Shown here: piece after piece, positions 33,030-40,846 of the stretch
How positions within the stretch are numbered: the first letter of the stretch is position 1
Layout of the letters: every line of letters begins with the position of its first letter
Origin: Streptosporangium lutulentum
Lineage (GTDB): Bacteria > Actinomycetota > Actinomycetes > Streptosporangiales > Streptosporangiaceae
Length of the DNA stretch: 64,000 nt
Direction: 5' to 3'
NCBI RefSeq assembly: GCF_030811455.1
Contig: NZ_JAUSQU010000001.1
Location: 558,001 to 622,000, forward strand
Notes under the pieces: model-generated
Told to the model about the DNA's origin: nothing
Databases searched by the model: none
What the model saw: only the letters and a program-made list of their open reading frames with translations
Made by a program: the position numbers and the translations under genes

Positions 33030-33857
33030 TCAATGGGGGGCGTCGTCGGGAAGGCCGGCGGCGCGGGCCGGGAAGCCCGCTCCGCGCTGGGGGTGACTTT
33101 CGATCTCGAATCGGAACCGGTCGGCCTGGTAGAGGACCTGGGAGAACTCCACCGGGGTGCCGTGCTGGTCATGGGTGACGCCCTGCACGCGCAGGAGCGC
33201 CTCGCCCACCGGGACCTGGAGGTGGGTGGCCTGCTCGGGGAGTGCCCGCACCACCTCGATGACGTTGCGGGCGAAGGTCATCACCGTCCCGTACCGCTCC
33301 TCCAGCAGGTGGTACAGGGAGCCGCTCAGATCCATGCCGGGCAGTCCGGGGAACAGCGACACCGGCAGTGACGCCGTGAGCAGCCCCACCGGTTCGCCGG
33401 CCAGGAACGCCACCCGCCGCAGCCGGAAGAGCTCGGCGCCGTCCGGAATCCGCAGGGCCTCGCCGGCCGGATCGCCGGCGGGGATCGTCTCCGCCGTCAG
33501 CACGCGCATCGCGGTGGGCAGCCCGGTCGCCTTGAGCGTGGCGGTGAAGCTGGACAGCAGCTGGATCCGGGTGCCGACCTTCGCCTCCCGGACGTATGTC
33601 CCGCGACCGCGGGTCCTGGTCAGGTAGCCGTCCTTGACAAGCGCCAGGATCGCTTGCCTGACGGGGGCGAGGCTGACCCCCAGACGGGCCGCGTACTCCT
33701 TCTCCTGCATGAGTTTGCCGCCGGGAACGAGACGTCCGGACACGATCATGTCGAGCAGCAGCCGGTAGATCTGCTCGTGGTAGGGGAGTGAGGACCCGCG
33801 ATCGATTTCGCCTGGTGGTTCAGTGGATGACGGGTCCCATGACGCAGACGGTCTCAT
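33030..33857 (-). CDS. GntR/HutC-family regulator with UTRA domain
   Basis: A 275-residue transcription factor. Residues ~22-90 are a GntR winged helix (SLPYHEQIYRLLLDMIVSG, YAARLGVSLAPVRQAI, LTRTRGRGTYV), and ~100-250 a UTRA effector-binding domain of the HutC/FrlR type (FRLRRVAFLAGEPVGLLTASL, GVTHDQHGTPVEFSQVLYQADRFRFEI). UTRA domains bind small ligands such as phosphosugars or amino-acid derivatives. It is the first gene of the cluster, 71 bases before the permease. A TATAAT box on the minus strand lies only 16-21 bases upstream of its ATG, so the transcript would be nearly leaderless; it probably autoregulates the cluster. Confidence 0.9.
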   Translation of the reverse strand: MRPSASWDPSSTEPPGEIDRGSSLPYHEQIYRLLLDMIVSGRLVPGGKLMQEKEYAARLGVSLAPVRQAILALVKDGYLTRTRGRGTYVREAKVGTRIQLLSSFTATLKATGLPTAMRVLTAETIPAGDPAGEALRIPDGAELFRLRRVAFLAGEPVGLLTASLPVSLFPGLPGMDLSGSLYHLLEERYGTVMTFARNVIEVVRALPEQATHLQVPVGEALLRVQGVTHDQHGTPVEFSQVLYQADRFRFEIESHPQRGAGFPARAAGLPDDAPH

Positions 33858-34247
33858 ATGCGAAACGTAAAGATTATAAGTTTCTAATGTATCACTCTCA
33901 CATTGCGTTTTGGTGGCGGAAAGGTAATGTGATCTACTTTCTGACCTGGGGAAACGCGTCGGATCTTGACGTGCTCGCCGCCTGGATCGCGGTGCGGCCG
34001 GAGGTGCCTCGGCTCGAATCCGTGGTCGCCGAGCCGTTTCCCCGGCGGTGACCGGGGTGGCCCTCGACGAGGGAGCCGCACGCGCGGCGGGGGACGGTTT
34101 GCGGTCCGGATCCGGGGGCTTCCGGGAGCCGCGGGTACCCGCTCCTGTGGCCGGGCGGGCCCGCGGACGAACCTGGTCGCGCGACGCCGCCGGGATGACG
34201 GTCCCGGCGGCGGAATCAGCGGGTCTCCGGGCGGGTTGCAGCCAGGT
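33858..34247. other. Divergent intergenic region with possible gene remnant
   Basis: This 390-base gap holds the cluster promoter at its left end. The plus frame 33887-34051 reads ATG to TGA as 54 codons (MYHSHIAFWWRKGNVIYFLT... ending EPFPRR), and its second half uses GC-rich third positions like a true gene, while its 5' end lies in the AT-rich promoter. It may be a small gene or the 3' remnant of one. From 34052 to 34247 I see nothing coding apart from sequence leading into the DsbA-like gene. Confidence 0.35.
33872..33893 (-). promoter_or_regulatory. Promoter with TATAAT box and imperfect dyad for the catabolic cluster
   Basis: On the minus strand TATAAT occupies 33878-33873, ending 16 bases before the ATG of the GntR/UTRA gene. 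The box sits inside an imperfect dyad: GATTATAAG (33872-33880), three bases, CTAATGTATC (33884-33893). The flanking 60 bases are far more AT-rich than the surroundings. No convincing -35 hexamer is seen. A repressor bound here would block the polymerase. Confidence 0.5.
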
Positions 34248-34946
34248 GTGAAGGTTGAAATTTACTCAGACGTGGTCTGTCCCTGGTGCTACATCGGCCA
34301 CGCGCGCTTCGCCCGTGCCGTCGAGCGCTACCGGGCGAAGGGAGGCGAGGTGGAGGTCGAGTTCCGGCCGTTCCAGCTCGCCCCGGATACGGAGTCCAAC
34401 GGGGAACTCACCCTCAAATGGGCTGCCGAGAAGTTCGGCGGGGCCGAGCGGGCCGCGCAGATGTTCGGCAGGGTGACCGACGTCGCCGCCGAAGACGGGC
34501 TGGTCCTGGACTTCGATCACTCGATCCAGGCCAACACCTTCGACGCGCACCGCCTCATCCGGCTCGCGGGCGAGCAGGGCAAGGGGCAGGAGGCGCTCTA
34601 CGCGCTCTTCCAGGCCCACTTCACCAAGGGGCTCGACATCGGCTCGCGCGAGGCCCTCGCCACGCTGGCCACCGAGCTCGGCGTGCGGGTGGATCTCGAA
34701 GGGCAGGACGGCGTGGCGGAGGTGAGGGAGGAACTGGCCCAGGCTCGCGCCCTCGGCGTCAGCTCGGTGCCGCTGTTCTTGTTCGAGGGGCAGTTCGCCG
34801 TCTCCGGCGCCCAGCCCGAGGACACCCTGCTCGCCGCGCTCGAAGAGGTCGCCGAGCGTACCGGTCAGACCCCGGCGGCCAGGGCCGTCAAGGCCGCGGC
34901 GGCCGGCGGGGACGCCTGCGACGACGAGGGCGTCTGCGCCGTCTGA
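34248..34946 (+). CDS. DsbA family oxidoreductase (FrnE-like)
   Basis: A 232-residue cytoplasmic thioredoxin-fold protein without a signal peptide. The active site CPWC lies near the start (IYSDVVCPWCYIGHARF), and the helical insert and SVPLFLFEGQFAVSGAQPED cis-Pro segment follow the FrnE/2-hydroxychromene isomerase-like DsbA pattern. It probably handles disulfide exchange in the cytosol. The start is GTG 34248, giving MKVEIYSDVV, the canonical N-terminus; the ribosome site (AGG) is weak. The C-terminal tail ends with two cysteines (GDACDDEGVCAV), seen in FrnE-like proteins. Its 3' end overlaps the thymidine kinase gene by 82 bases, tail to tail. Confidence 0.88.
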   Translation: MKVEIYSDVVCPWCYIGHARFARAVERYRAKGGEVEVEFRPFQLAPDTESNGELTLKWAAEKFGGAERAAQMFGRVTDVAAEDGLVLDFDHSIQANTFDAHRLIRLAGEQGKGQEALYALFQAHFTKGLDIGSREALATLATELGVRVDLEGQDGVAEVREELAQARALGVSSVPLFLFEGQFAVSGAQPEDTLLAALEEVAERTGQTPAARAVKAAAAGGDACDDEGVCAV

Positions 34947-35764
34947 CGGCGGTGCGGAGCCGGTGGGGCGGCGGGCGGGTCCTCGCCCGCCACCCCGTTC
35001 GCGGCCTCGCCCCTCACCTTTTTCGCGGCGTCGCTCGTGGCCTCGCCCGTCACCCCGTTCGAGGTACCGCTCGCCACCTCGCTCGCGGTGTCGCTCGTGG
35101 CCCGGCTCATGACGTCGGCGGGGTGAGGGGTCCAGCTGGAGAGGCCGAGGTCGCCGGAGCGGTAGTGACGACGGCAGAGGACCTGGTAGCGGATCGGGTC
35201 GGCGCCGGTGTCGCCGATGACCACCTGCTCGCCGGTGCGCACCAGGTCGCCGCCGACCACCCGGGCGTTCAGCCGTCCCGGACGCCCGCACCAGCACAGG
35301 ACCTCCACCTGGAGGCGGCTGATCTCGTCGGCCAGCTCGAACAGGCGTTGGGCGGCCGGGAACATCTGTGAGCGGAAGTCCGAAGCCAGGCCGAAGGCGT
35401 AGACATCGATGCCGAAGTCGTCGGTGAGGTCGGCGAGCTGCTCGATCTGGGCGACCGTGTAGAAGCACGCCTCGTCGCAGATCACGTAGTCGATGCGCTC
35501 GTGCGCGCGGACCAGGGCCACCAGGTCCAGGTCGTCGACGACCTCGACGGCCTCGCTGCCCAGCCCTATCCGGCTGGTGACCTGGGGACCGCCGGAGCGG
35601 TCGTGCTTGGTCAGCACCAGCCCTCGCCTGCCCTGGCGGCCGTGGTTGTAATTCATCTGAAGGGCCAACGTGGACTTGCCGCAGTCCATTGGGCCGAAGT
35701 AGAAGCGCAGCACTCCATCCCTGGAGCCGACGGGAACAGCGGAGAGCGCAGACAATTCGGTCAC
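34865..35764 (-). CDS. tdk: Thymidine kinase with repetitive C-terminal extension
   Basis: A 299-residue protein; the first ~215 residues are a complete type II thymidine kinase: P-loop GPMDCGKST, the DEACFYT Walker-B-like acid/base site, the lasso region, and zinc-binding Cys in LCWCGRPGRL and VLCRRHY. It phosphorylates thymidine to dTMP in salvage. The remaining ~80 residues are a low-complexity tail (SRATSDTASEVASGTSNG and similar), encoded by short DNA repeats, and the last 82 bases overlap the 3' end of the dsbA-like gene. The start is GTG 35764 with a weak ribosome site. The tail may be the result of a lost stop codon. Confidence 0.9.
   Translation of the reverse strand: MTELSALSAVPVGSRDGVLRFYFGPMDCGKSTLALQMNYNHGRQGRRGLVLTKHDRSGGPQVTSRIGLGSEAVEVVDDLDLVALVRAHERIDYVICDEACFYTVAQIEQLADLTDDFGIDVYAFGLASDFRSQMFPAAQRLFELADEISRLQVEVLCWCGRPGRLNARVVGGDLVRTGEQVVIGDTGADPIRYQVLCRRHYRSGDLGLSSWTPHPADVMSRATSDTASEVASGTSNGVTGEATSDAAKKVRGEAANGVAGEDPPAAPPAPHRRQTAQTPSSSQASPPAAAALTALAAGV
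34979..35105. repeat. Degenerate direct repeats in the tdk tail
   Basis: Units resembling CCTCGCCCGTCACCCCGTTCG occur near 34981, 35005 and 35040, and GTCGCTCGTGGCC occurs near 35030 and 35092. They encode the ATSD/NGVxGE repeats at the C-terminus of the thymidine kinase. Confidence 0.5.
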
Positions 35765-35912
35765 GGGGGGCCAGCCTAGTGGGTCACATGGGACTGTTTG
35801 GGCAGGCGGTGCGTCGGTAGAGGTGTGTGGTCCTGTGCTGACATAGCCTGACTTGGCTTGGTTGTGAAAAGCGTGGGAGATTCCTTTTGCCTATCAAAAA
35901 GTGGGAGAACCT

Positions 35913-36359
35913 GTGACGACCACCAATAACTCCGCTCCGCCCCTCGGCAAGACCCCGGCCACCACGACCTCCGGTCCCTCCACCGCGGAGACCTCGGAGA
36001 TGCCCACGGCGCTCGCGGCGATGATGACCGAGGACGAGGCCGTCGCCGCCCAGGCCGAGGCGGCCCGCTGGCGGTACGGGTTCCTCGTTGTCATCACGGG
36101 ACTCGTGGTCATCCTGATCGGGTTCGTGGTGATCTCACTGCGCAGCGAGGACACGAACGCCGCGTTCGCCGGCCTCGTCGGGGTGTCGGGTGCGATCATC
36201 GGCGCCTACTTCGGCGTGCAGGTCGGTCAGTCCGGTAAGGACCGGGTCGAATCCGAGCTGCGCCGCACGAACGAGATCGCCATCAGGCTCGCCGCGAAAA
36301 TCCACGCGCACGACGCCGACGCGGTGATCAACTCCACCATGGGTCCCCGCCGCCGCTGA
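35913..36359 (+). CDS. Small membrane protein of unknown function
   Basis: A 148-residue protein. A Thr/Pro/Ser-rich N-terminus (about 1-35) is followed by an acidic Ala-rich helix (MMTEDEAVAAQAEAARWRYG) and two membrane helices (FLVVITGLVVILIGFVVISL and FAGLVGVSGAIIGAYFGVQVG) separated by a short charged loop. It ends with a basic C-terminus. I do not recognise the family. GTG 35913 is preferred over GTG 35901 because GGGAG falls six bases before it. It is divergent from tdk and apparently monocistronic. Confidence 0.65.
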   Translation: MTTTNNSAPPLGKTPATTTSGPSTAETSEMPTALAAMMTEDEAVAAQAEAARWRYGFLVVITGLVVILIGFVVISLRSEDTNAAFAGLVGVSGAIIGAYFGVQVGQSGKDRVESELRRTNEIAIRLAAKIHAHDADAVINSTMGPRRR

Positions 36360-36524
36360 GATCGTCCGGGCCGGGGTCGCGACCGCCTGCGATCATCCTC
36401 GCTCCGGCTCCGTCAAGGCCGCCGCCGACGGCCTCGCGGTCGCCAACACTGCCCAAGGACCGGGCGAAGCTTCGGCAGGGTCCGCCGATTTGCGGACGCC
36501 GCGGGAGTGGGTAGACACGGGGGC

Positions 36525-38597
36525 ATGCGCAGCGTCCGTATCGGCGTCGACACCGGAGGCACGTTCACCGACGTGGTCTCGGTGGACGAACAGTCCGGTG
36601 AGATCACCACGACCAAAACTCCCTCCACCCCTGCCAATCCGGCCGACGGATTCATGGAGGGGGTACGGAAGGTCCTGCGGAGGGCGAGCGCGGAGACCGG
36701 CGCCGAATCGGGGATGGAGGCCGTGTCGGCCGTCGTCCACGGCACCACGGTCGCCACCAACCAGCTCCTTGAGGACCGCATCGCCGATCTGGGCTTCATC
36801 ACCACCGAGGGCTTCGAGTTCATCCTGGAGATCGCCCGGCAGAGTGTCCCGGACGGCTACGGCAACTCCTACTTCTGGGTGAAACCGCCCCGCATCGTTC
36901 CGGTGCACCGGATCAAGACCGTCGGCGGGCGTCTGGACCACACCGGCGCCGAGGTCCGGCCGTTCGACGAGGCGCAGGCCGTGGCGGCGGCCAGGTGGTT
37001 CCGCGAGCGGGGGATCACCGCGATCGGGGTGTGCTTCCTCCACTCCTACGCCAACCCCGGCCATGAGCTGCGCATGCGCGAGGTCCTTGAGCGGGAGCAC
37101 CCCGGCGCGGTCGTCTCGATCTCCAGCGACGTGTTGCGTGAGTACCGCGAGTACGAACGGTCGGTCACCACGCTGGTGGACGCCGCGGTCAAGCCGACCA
37201 TGCGCCGCTACATCGCCAACCTGGCCGAACGGCTGGAGAAGGCGGGCGGGAGCGGCCTGCCGTTCTCCGTCATGAAGAGCAACGGCGGCGTGCTGTCCGC
37301 GGCCGAGGTCGTGAACCAGCCGATCACGACCGTGCTCTCCGGCCCGGCCGCGGGCGCGCTGGGAGCGGCGCTGATCGCCGCCACCGCCGGGCGCCCCTCG
37401 GTGATCACCCTGGACGGCGGCGGCACCTCCACCGACGTCGCGGTGGTCGTCGACGGGGAGCCCTCGCTGACCACCGAGGGCAGCATCGGCCGCTACCCCT
37501 GCAAGATCCCGATGATCGACATCGTCACCGTGGGGGCGGGAGGCGGATCCGTCGCGTGGATCTCGCCCGAGGGCACGCTGAAGGTGGGTCCCCGCTCGGC
37601 CGGGGCCGATCCGGGTCCGCTCTGCTACGGCAAGGGCGGCACCGAGGTCACCGTCACCGACGCGCACGTCTTCCTCGGCCGGGTTCCCCCGCACCTGCTC
37701 GGCGGGGAGATCCCGCTCGACGCGGACGCCGCCCGCCAGGGAATCGAGGCGCTGGCGGGCAAGATCGGGCTCACCCCCGAGCGGACCGCGGCCGGCATCC
37801 TGGAGATCAGCGCGTTCAACCAGTCGAACGCCATCCGCCAGATCACCGCCAAGCGCGGCCTGGACGTGCGCGACTTCCCCATGGTCGCCTTCGGGGGCTC
37901 GGGGCCGCTGCTGGTCTGCCGGTTGATCGACATCCTCGGGCTGCCGTCGGTGATCGTCCCGCCCGACCCGGGCAATGTGTCGGCGTTCGGGCTGTTGACG
38001 GTGGACGTCAAGAACGACTACGTGCGCACCTTCGTCACCCGCGACCTCTCCCTGCCCGCCGCCGCGGAGATCTTCGGCGACCTGGAGGGACAGGCGGCCG
38101 AGGCCCTCGACCGCGAGGGGTTCGCCGCCGGCAGGCACGTCTACGCCCGCAGCGCCGACCTGCGCTACTACGGCCAGGCCTACGAGGTCCGGGTGCCCGC
38201 CCCGGCGGGGCCGCTGGACGAGGCGTGGCGGGCCGAGGTGCTGGACCGCTTCCACGAGGCGCACCGGAGGCTCTACGGGTACGGCTACCGGGACGACCCC
38301 CGGCACGGCGTCGAGTGGGTCAACCTCCGGGTCTCGGGCATCGGACCGATCACCCGCCCGGTCATCGGGCGCAGGCCGTACGGCGTGGCGGACCCCGAAC
38401 CGGCGGCGGCCCGCGAGGTCTTCTACGACGAATGGGGCCCGGCCCCGATCCACCGCCGCGCCGCCCTGGCCGCCGGGACGGCGATCGCCGGTCCCGCGGT
38501 CATCGAGGAGTACGGGTCCACGCTCCCGGTGCATCCCGGTTTCACGGCCACCGTGGACGCGTTCGGAAACCTGGAGGTGCGCCGTGAGGAGTGGTGA
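36525..38597 (+). CDS. hyuA: Hydantoinase/oxoprolinase subunit A
   Basis: A 690-residue ATPase-like subunit of the hydantoinase/oxoprolinase family. The N-terminal phosphate motif IGVDTGGTFTDVV, then VHGTTVATNQLLE, the central LDGGGTSTDVAVV, VGAGGGSVAW and SAGADPGPLCYGKGG are all present and in order. It should use ATP to activate a cyclic amide (N-methylhydantoin, 5-oxoproline) or a ketone in the related acetone/acetophenone carboxylases. ATG 36525 gives the family's N-terminus; GTG 36507 is a longer alternative. It overlaps hyuB, and its location between the allantoin cluster and hyuB suggests a wider ring-opening catabolic region. Confidence 0.9.
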   Translation: MRSVRIGVDTGGTFTDVVSVDEQSGEITTTKTPSTPANPADGFMEGVRKVLRRASAETGAESGMEAVSAVVHGTTVATNQLLEDRIADLGFITTEGFEFILEIARQSVPDGYGNSYFWVKPPRIVPVHRIKTVGGRLDHTGAEVRPFDEAQAVAAARWFRERGITAIGVCFLHSYANPGHELRMREVLEREHPGAVVSISSDVLREYREYERSVTTLVDAAVKPTMRRYIANLAERLEKAGGSGLPFSVMKSNGGVLSAAEVVNQPITTVLSGPAAGALGAALIAATAGRPSVITLDGGGTSTDVAVVVDGEPSLTTEGSIGRYPCKIPMIDIVTVGAGGGSVAWISPEGTLKVGPRSAGADPGPLCYGKGGTEVTVTDAHVFLGRVPPHLLGGEIPLDADAARQGIEALAGKIGLTPERTAAGILEISAFNQSNAIRQITAKRGLDVRDFPMVAFGGSGPLLVCRLIDILGLPSVIVPPDPGNVSAFGLLTVDVKNDYVRTFVTRDLSLPAAAEIFGDLEGQAAEALDREGFAAGRHVYARSADLRYYGQAYEVRVPAPAGPLDEAWRAEVLDRFHEAHRRLYGYGYRDDPRHGVEWVNLRVSGIGPITRPVIGRRPYGVADPEPAAAREVFYDEWGPAPIHRRAALAAGTAIAGPAVIEEYGSTLPVHPGFTATVDAFGNLEVRREEW

Positions 38598-40458
38598 GCG
38601 ACCGATGAGCACGGAGCGGCCGGGGAAGATGGCGGATCCGGTGCTGGTGGAGATCGTCGAGGGCACGCTGGCGTCGGTGGAGAGGGAGGTCGAGACCGCC
38701 ATCGCGCGGACCGCCCGTTCGCCGATGATCCGCGACGCGCACGACTTCCGGGCGGGCATCCATGACGTACGGCTGCGCAAGCTGACCGGCAGGTCCTACT
38801 CGGCGCTGGTCCAGCCCGTCGTCAGGGACTTTCCCACCGAGGAGATGAAGCCCGGCGACGTGTTCTTCCACAACGACGTCTACCTGTCGGAGGGCGGGAT
38901 CGGGCATCTGCCCGACCTGTGCGTCACGGTCCCTGTCTTCCACCGGGGGGCGGTGGTCGCCTTCGTGCAGGCGTTCGGCCATCACGACGACATCGGCGGG
39001 TCGGTGCCGGGTTCCATGCCGAGTCACGCGCGGAGCGTGTTCGAGGAGGGACTGATGGTCCCGCCGATCAAGCTGTGGGACGAGGGGGTGCCCAACCGGG
39101 CGGCGCTCACGATCATGACGCGTAACTCGCGGATGCCCGACTCGCTCGCCGGTGACCTGGACGCCGAGTGCTCGGCCTGCCTGATGGGCGCGCGGCGGCT
39201 GGGGGAGCTGTTCGACCGCTACGGGCGCGAGGCGGTGGAGGACTGCTTCGACGCGATCATCTCCAAGACCACCGAGACGTTCCGCAGGGAATTGCTGGCC
39301 AAGATTCCCGAGGGCACGCACGTGTGGGAGGACTACGCCGAGCACGACGGGGTGGACGAGCCCCGCCTGCACACCCAGCGGATGACCCTGATCGTCGACC
39401 ACACCGCCACGCCTCCGCTCGTCATCGACTTCACCGGCACGTCGCCGCAGGCCAAGGGGCCGATCAACCACGCGGGCGACTACGCCGACGGGGTGTTCCT
39501 GAAGAAGTGGCTGGCGCCGATCCTGCGCAACCTGGCCGACACCCCCGAGCGGATGGCGGAGCTGGACGTCAACGAGGGAGTCGTCCCCCTCATCGAGATG
39601 AGGTTCCCGGAGAAGGGAACCCTGCTCACCCCGATCTTCCCGGCGCCCACGAACGCCCGGACGTTCGTGATCCTGCGCCTGCTGGGGGTGCTGGCCGGGG
39701 TGCTGGCCAAGGCGACCGGCGGCCGGATGCCCGCCGACCAGGAGACCATCCGCTACACGGGTGTCTACGGCGAGGACGCCGGCGGCACGCCGTACCTGAT
39801 GAGAGAGGTCCTCGGCGGTGGCTCGGGCGGACGCTGGTACGCCGACGGGGAGGACACCATCCACGTCGTCCCCGACTCGCGCAACATCCCGGTCGAGTTC
39901 GCCGAGTCCCGCTGGCCGTTCCGGGTCGAGCGACTGGGCCTGGCGCGGGACTCCGGTGGCCCGGGTCTCTATCGGGGAGGTCTCGGCTACGACAAGCATC
40001 TGCGGATGCTCCGGGACGCCTCGTTCATGTCCATCGCCGACCGTTCGATCCTGTCCTGCTGGGGGGTGAACGGCGGCCGGGCAGGCCGGCCGTTCGTCGT
40101 GGAGATCGAGGGCCGGGTGATGGAGGGCCTGGTGGACGACTCGCCGGTCCGCGCGGGCGAGGTCGTCCGTGTGCGCACCACGGGCGGTGGCGGCTGGGGT
40201 TCGCCGCTGGACCGCGATCCGGCGCTGGTGGCCGCCGACGTCCGTGACGGCAAGGTCTCGGCCGAGGGGGCCCGTGACGACTACGGGGTGATCCTGTGCG
40301 GCCCCGCGGACGATCCGTCGGTCGACGAGGAGGGTACGAGCCGCCTCCGCGCCGAGTCGCGTGCCCGCGTCCCCGCCGAAGCCCCGTTCTTCGACCGGGG
40401 TCCCGGGTTCCCGTCGCTGTCGGGCGGCCTGCCGTACGCGGAGGTGGACCGCCTGTGA
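38584..40458 (+). CDS. hyuB: Hydantoinase/oxoprolinase subunit B
   Basis: A 624-residue partner of HyuA. Characteristic segments are PVLVEIVEGTLASVEREVETA, RSPMIRDAHDFRAGIHD, the HNDVYLSEGGIGHLPD region, HHDDIGGSVPGSMPSHA, and the late RDSGGPGLYRGGLGYDKHLR. The two subunits form the ATP-dependent hydrolase or carboxylase. GTG 38584 has GGAGG six bases upstream and overlaps hyuA by 14 bases; ATG 38605 is an alternative. The C-terminus is extended by a basic, Pro-rich stretch. Transcription likely continues no further, because a low-GC patch with its own terminator follows. Confidence 0.9.
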   Translation: MRSGERPMSTERPGKMADPVLVEIVEGTLASVEREVETAIARTARSPMIRDAHDFRAGIHDVRLRKLTGRSYSALVQPVVRDFPTEEMKPGDVFFHNDVYLSEGGIGHLPDLCVTVPVFHRGAVVAFVQAFGHHDDIGGSVPGSMPSHARSVFEEGLMVPPIKLWDEGVPNRAALTIMTRNSRMPDSLAGDLDAECSACLMGARRLGELFDRYGREAVEDCFDAIISKTTETFRRELLAKIPEGTHVWEDYAEHDGVDEPRLHTQRMTLIVDHTATPPLVIDFTGTSPQAKGPINHAGDYADGVFLKKWLAPILRNLADTPERMAELDVNEGVVPLIEMRFPEKGTLLTPIFPAPTNARTFVILRLLGVLAGVLAKATGGRMPADQETIRYTGVYGEDAGGTPYLMREVLGGGSGGRWYADGEDTIHVVPDSRNIPVEFAESRWPFRVERLGLARDSGGPGLYRGGLGYDKHLRMLRDASFMSIADRSILSCWGVNGGRAGRPFVVEIEGRVMEGLVDDSPVRAGEVVRVRTTGGGGWGSPLDRDPALVAADVRDGKVSAEGARDDYGVILCGPADDPSVDEEGTSRLRAESRARVPAEAPFFDRGPGFPSLSGGLPYAEVDRL

Positions 40459-40470
40459 GGCCGTCGCGAT

Positions 40471-40483
40471 TATTCCGGGAATA
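40471..40483. promoter_or_regulatory. Short perfect palindrome after hyuB
   Basis: TATTCC-G-GGAATA (40471-40483) lies just before TTGACC (40490-40495), a fair -35 hexamer. A -10 would fall in the AT-rich AAAATTTTAAC near 40507-40517. The palindrome could be an operator for the small peptide unit downstream. Confidence 0.35.
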
Positions 40484-40659
40484 CGGCGCTTGACCATTCA
40501 CAGGTGAAAATTTTAACCGAGCTAGTCCGTCATCCTCATAGGCAGGTAAGGCAAATCGGAGGAATATAGTTGATTAGTAATCAATGGCGTCAAGCTGGGC
40601 GTATTTCACCATGAACGCCCCAGAAGGAGGCCATTAACCGGCAAAGAAAAGAGAAGACC

Positions 40660-40758
40660 ATGACCGAACTCCCACTCGATGTCATGAGCATCCTCGCTGA
40701 TGAGGTCGTCTCTGTCGAAGACTGGCGGACCGAGCTGGTCGACGGAAACACCGACTGA
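40660..40758 (+). CDS. Putative 32-residue acidic peptide
   Basis: ATG 40660 follows AGAGAAGACC and opens a 32-codon frame ending TGA 40756-40758. The product starts MTELPLDVMSILADEV and ends TELVDGNTD; it has nine acidic residues, one Arg, one Trp, no Cys and no signal peptide. A terminator begins 28 bases after the stop and the unit sits in a low-GC patch of its own, immediately before a prolyl-oligopeptidase-family gene. These facts favour a real small gene, for example a peptide precursor or leader. I know no family, and an ATT start at 40633 in the same frame cannot be excluded. Confidence 0.45.
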   Translation: MTELPLDVMSILADEVVSVEDWRTELVDGNTD

Positions 40759-40785
40759 ACACAGCCGCTGAAGACCTCAGAGGCC

Positions 40786-40812
40786 GGTGGGCTTCCCGTG
40801 CGGAAGCCCACC
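40786..40812 (+). terminator. Terminator after the small peptide gene
   Basis: GGTGGGCTTCC (40786-40796) pairs perfectly with GGAAGCCCACC (40802-40812) around the five-base loop CGTGC, between the peptide stop and the peptidase start. It may act as an attenuator separating the two genes. Confidence 0.7.
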
Positions 40813-40846
40813 GCCGGCCGGAATCACGATCAGGTGAGGCGAGCCG

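Larger units (their letters stand above)
40459..40846. other. Low-GC intergenic island with coupled mini-frames
   Basis: The gap between hyuB and the peptidase gene is markedly AT-richer than its surroundings, mainly 40495-40665. Besides the 32-codon gene at 40660 it shows two very short frames with good signals: TTG 40570-40614 (14 codons, GGAGGA six bases upstream), whose stop overlaps ATG 40611-40637 (8 codons, itself containing AAGGAGG). These may be leader peptides or chance. The segment 40786-40812 is a terminator hairpin. Confidence 0.4.

Noticed and set aside
34010..34035. A tRNA T-loop-like string (GGCTCGAATCC)
   Set aside because: No cloverleaf can be built around it; it lies in the possible coding remnant.
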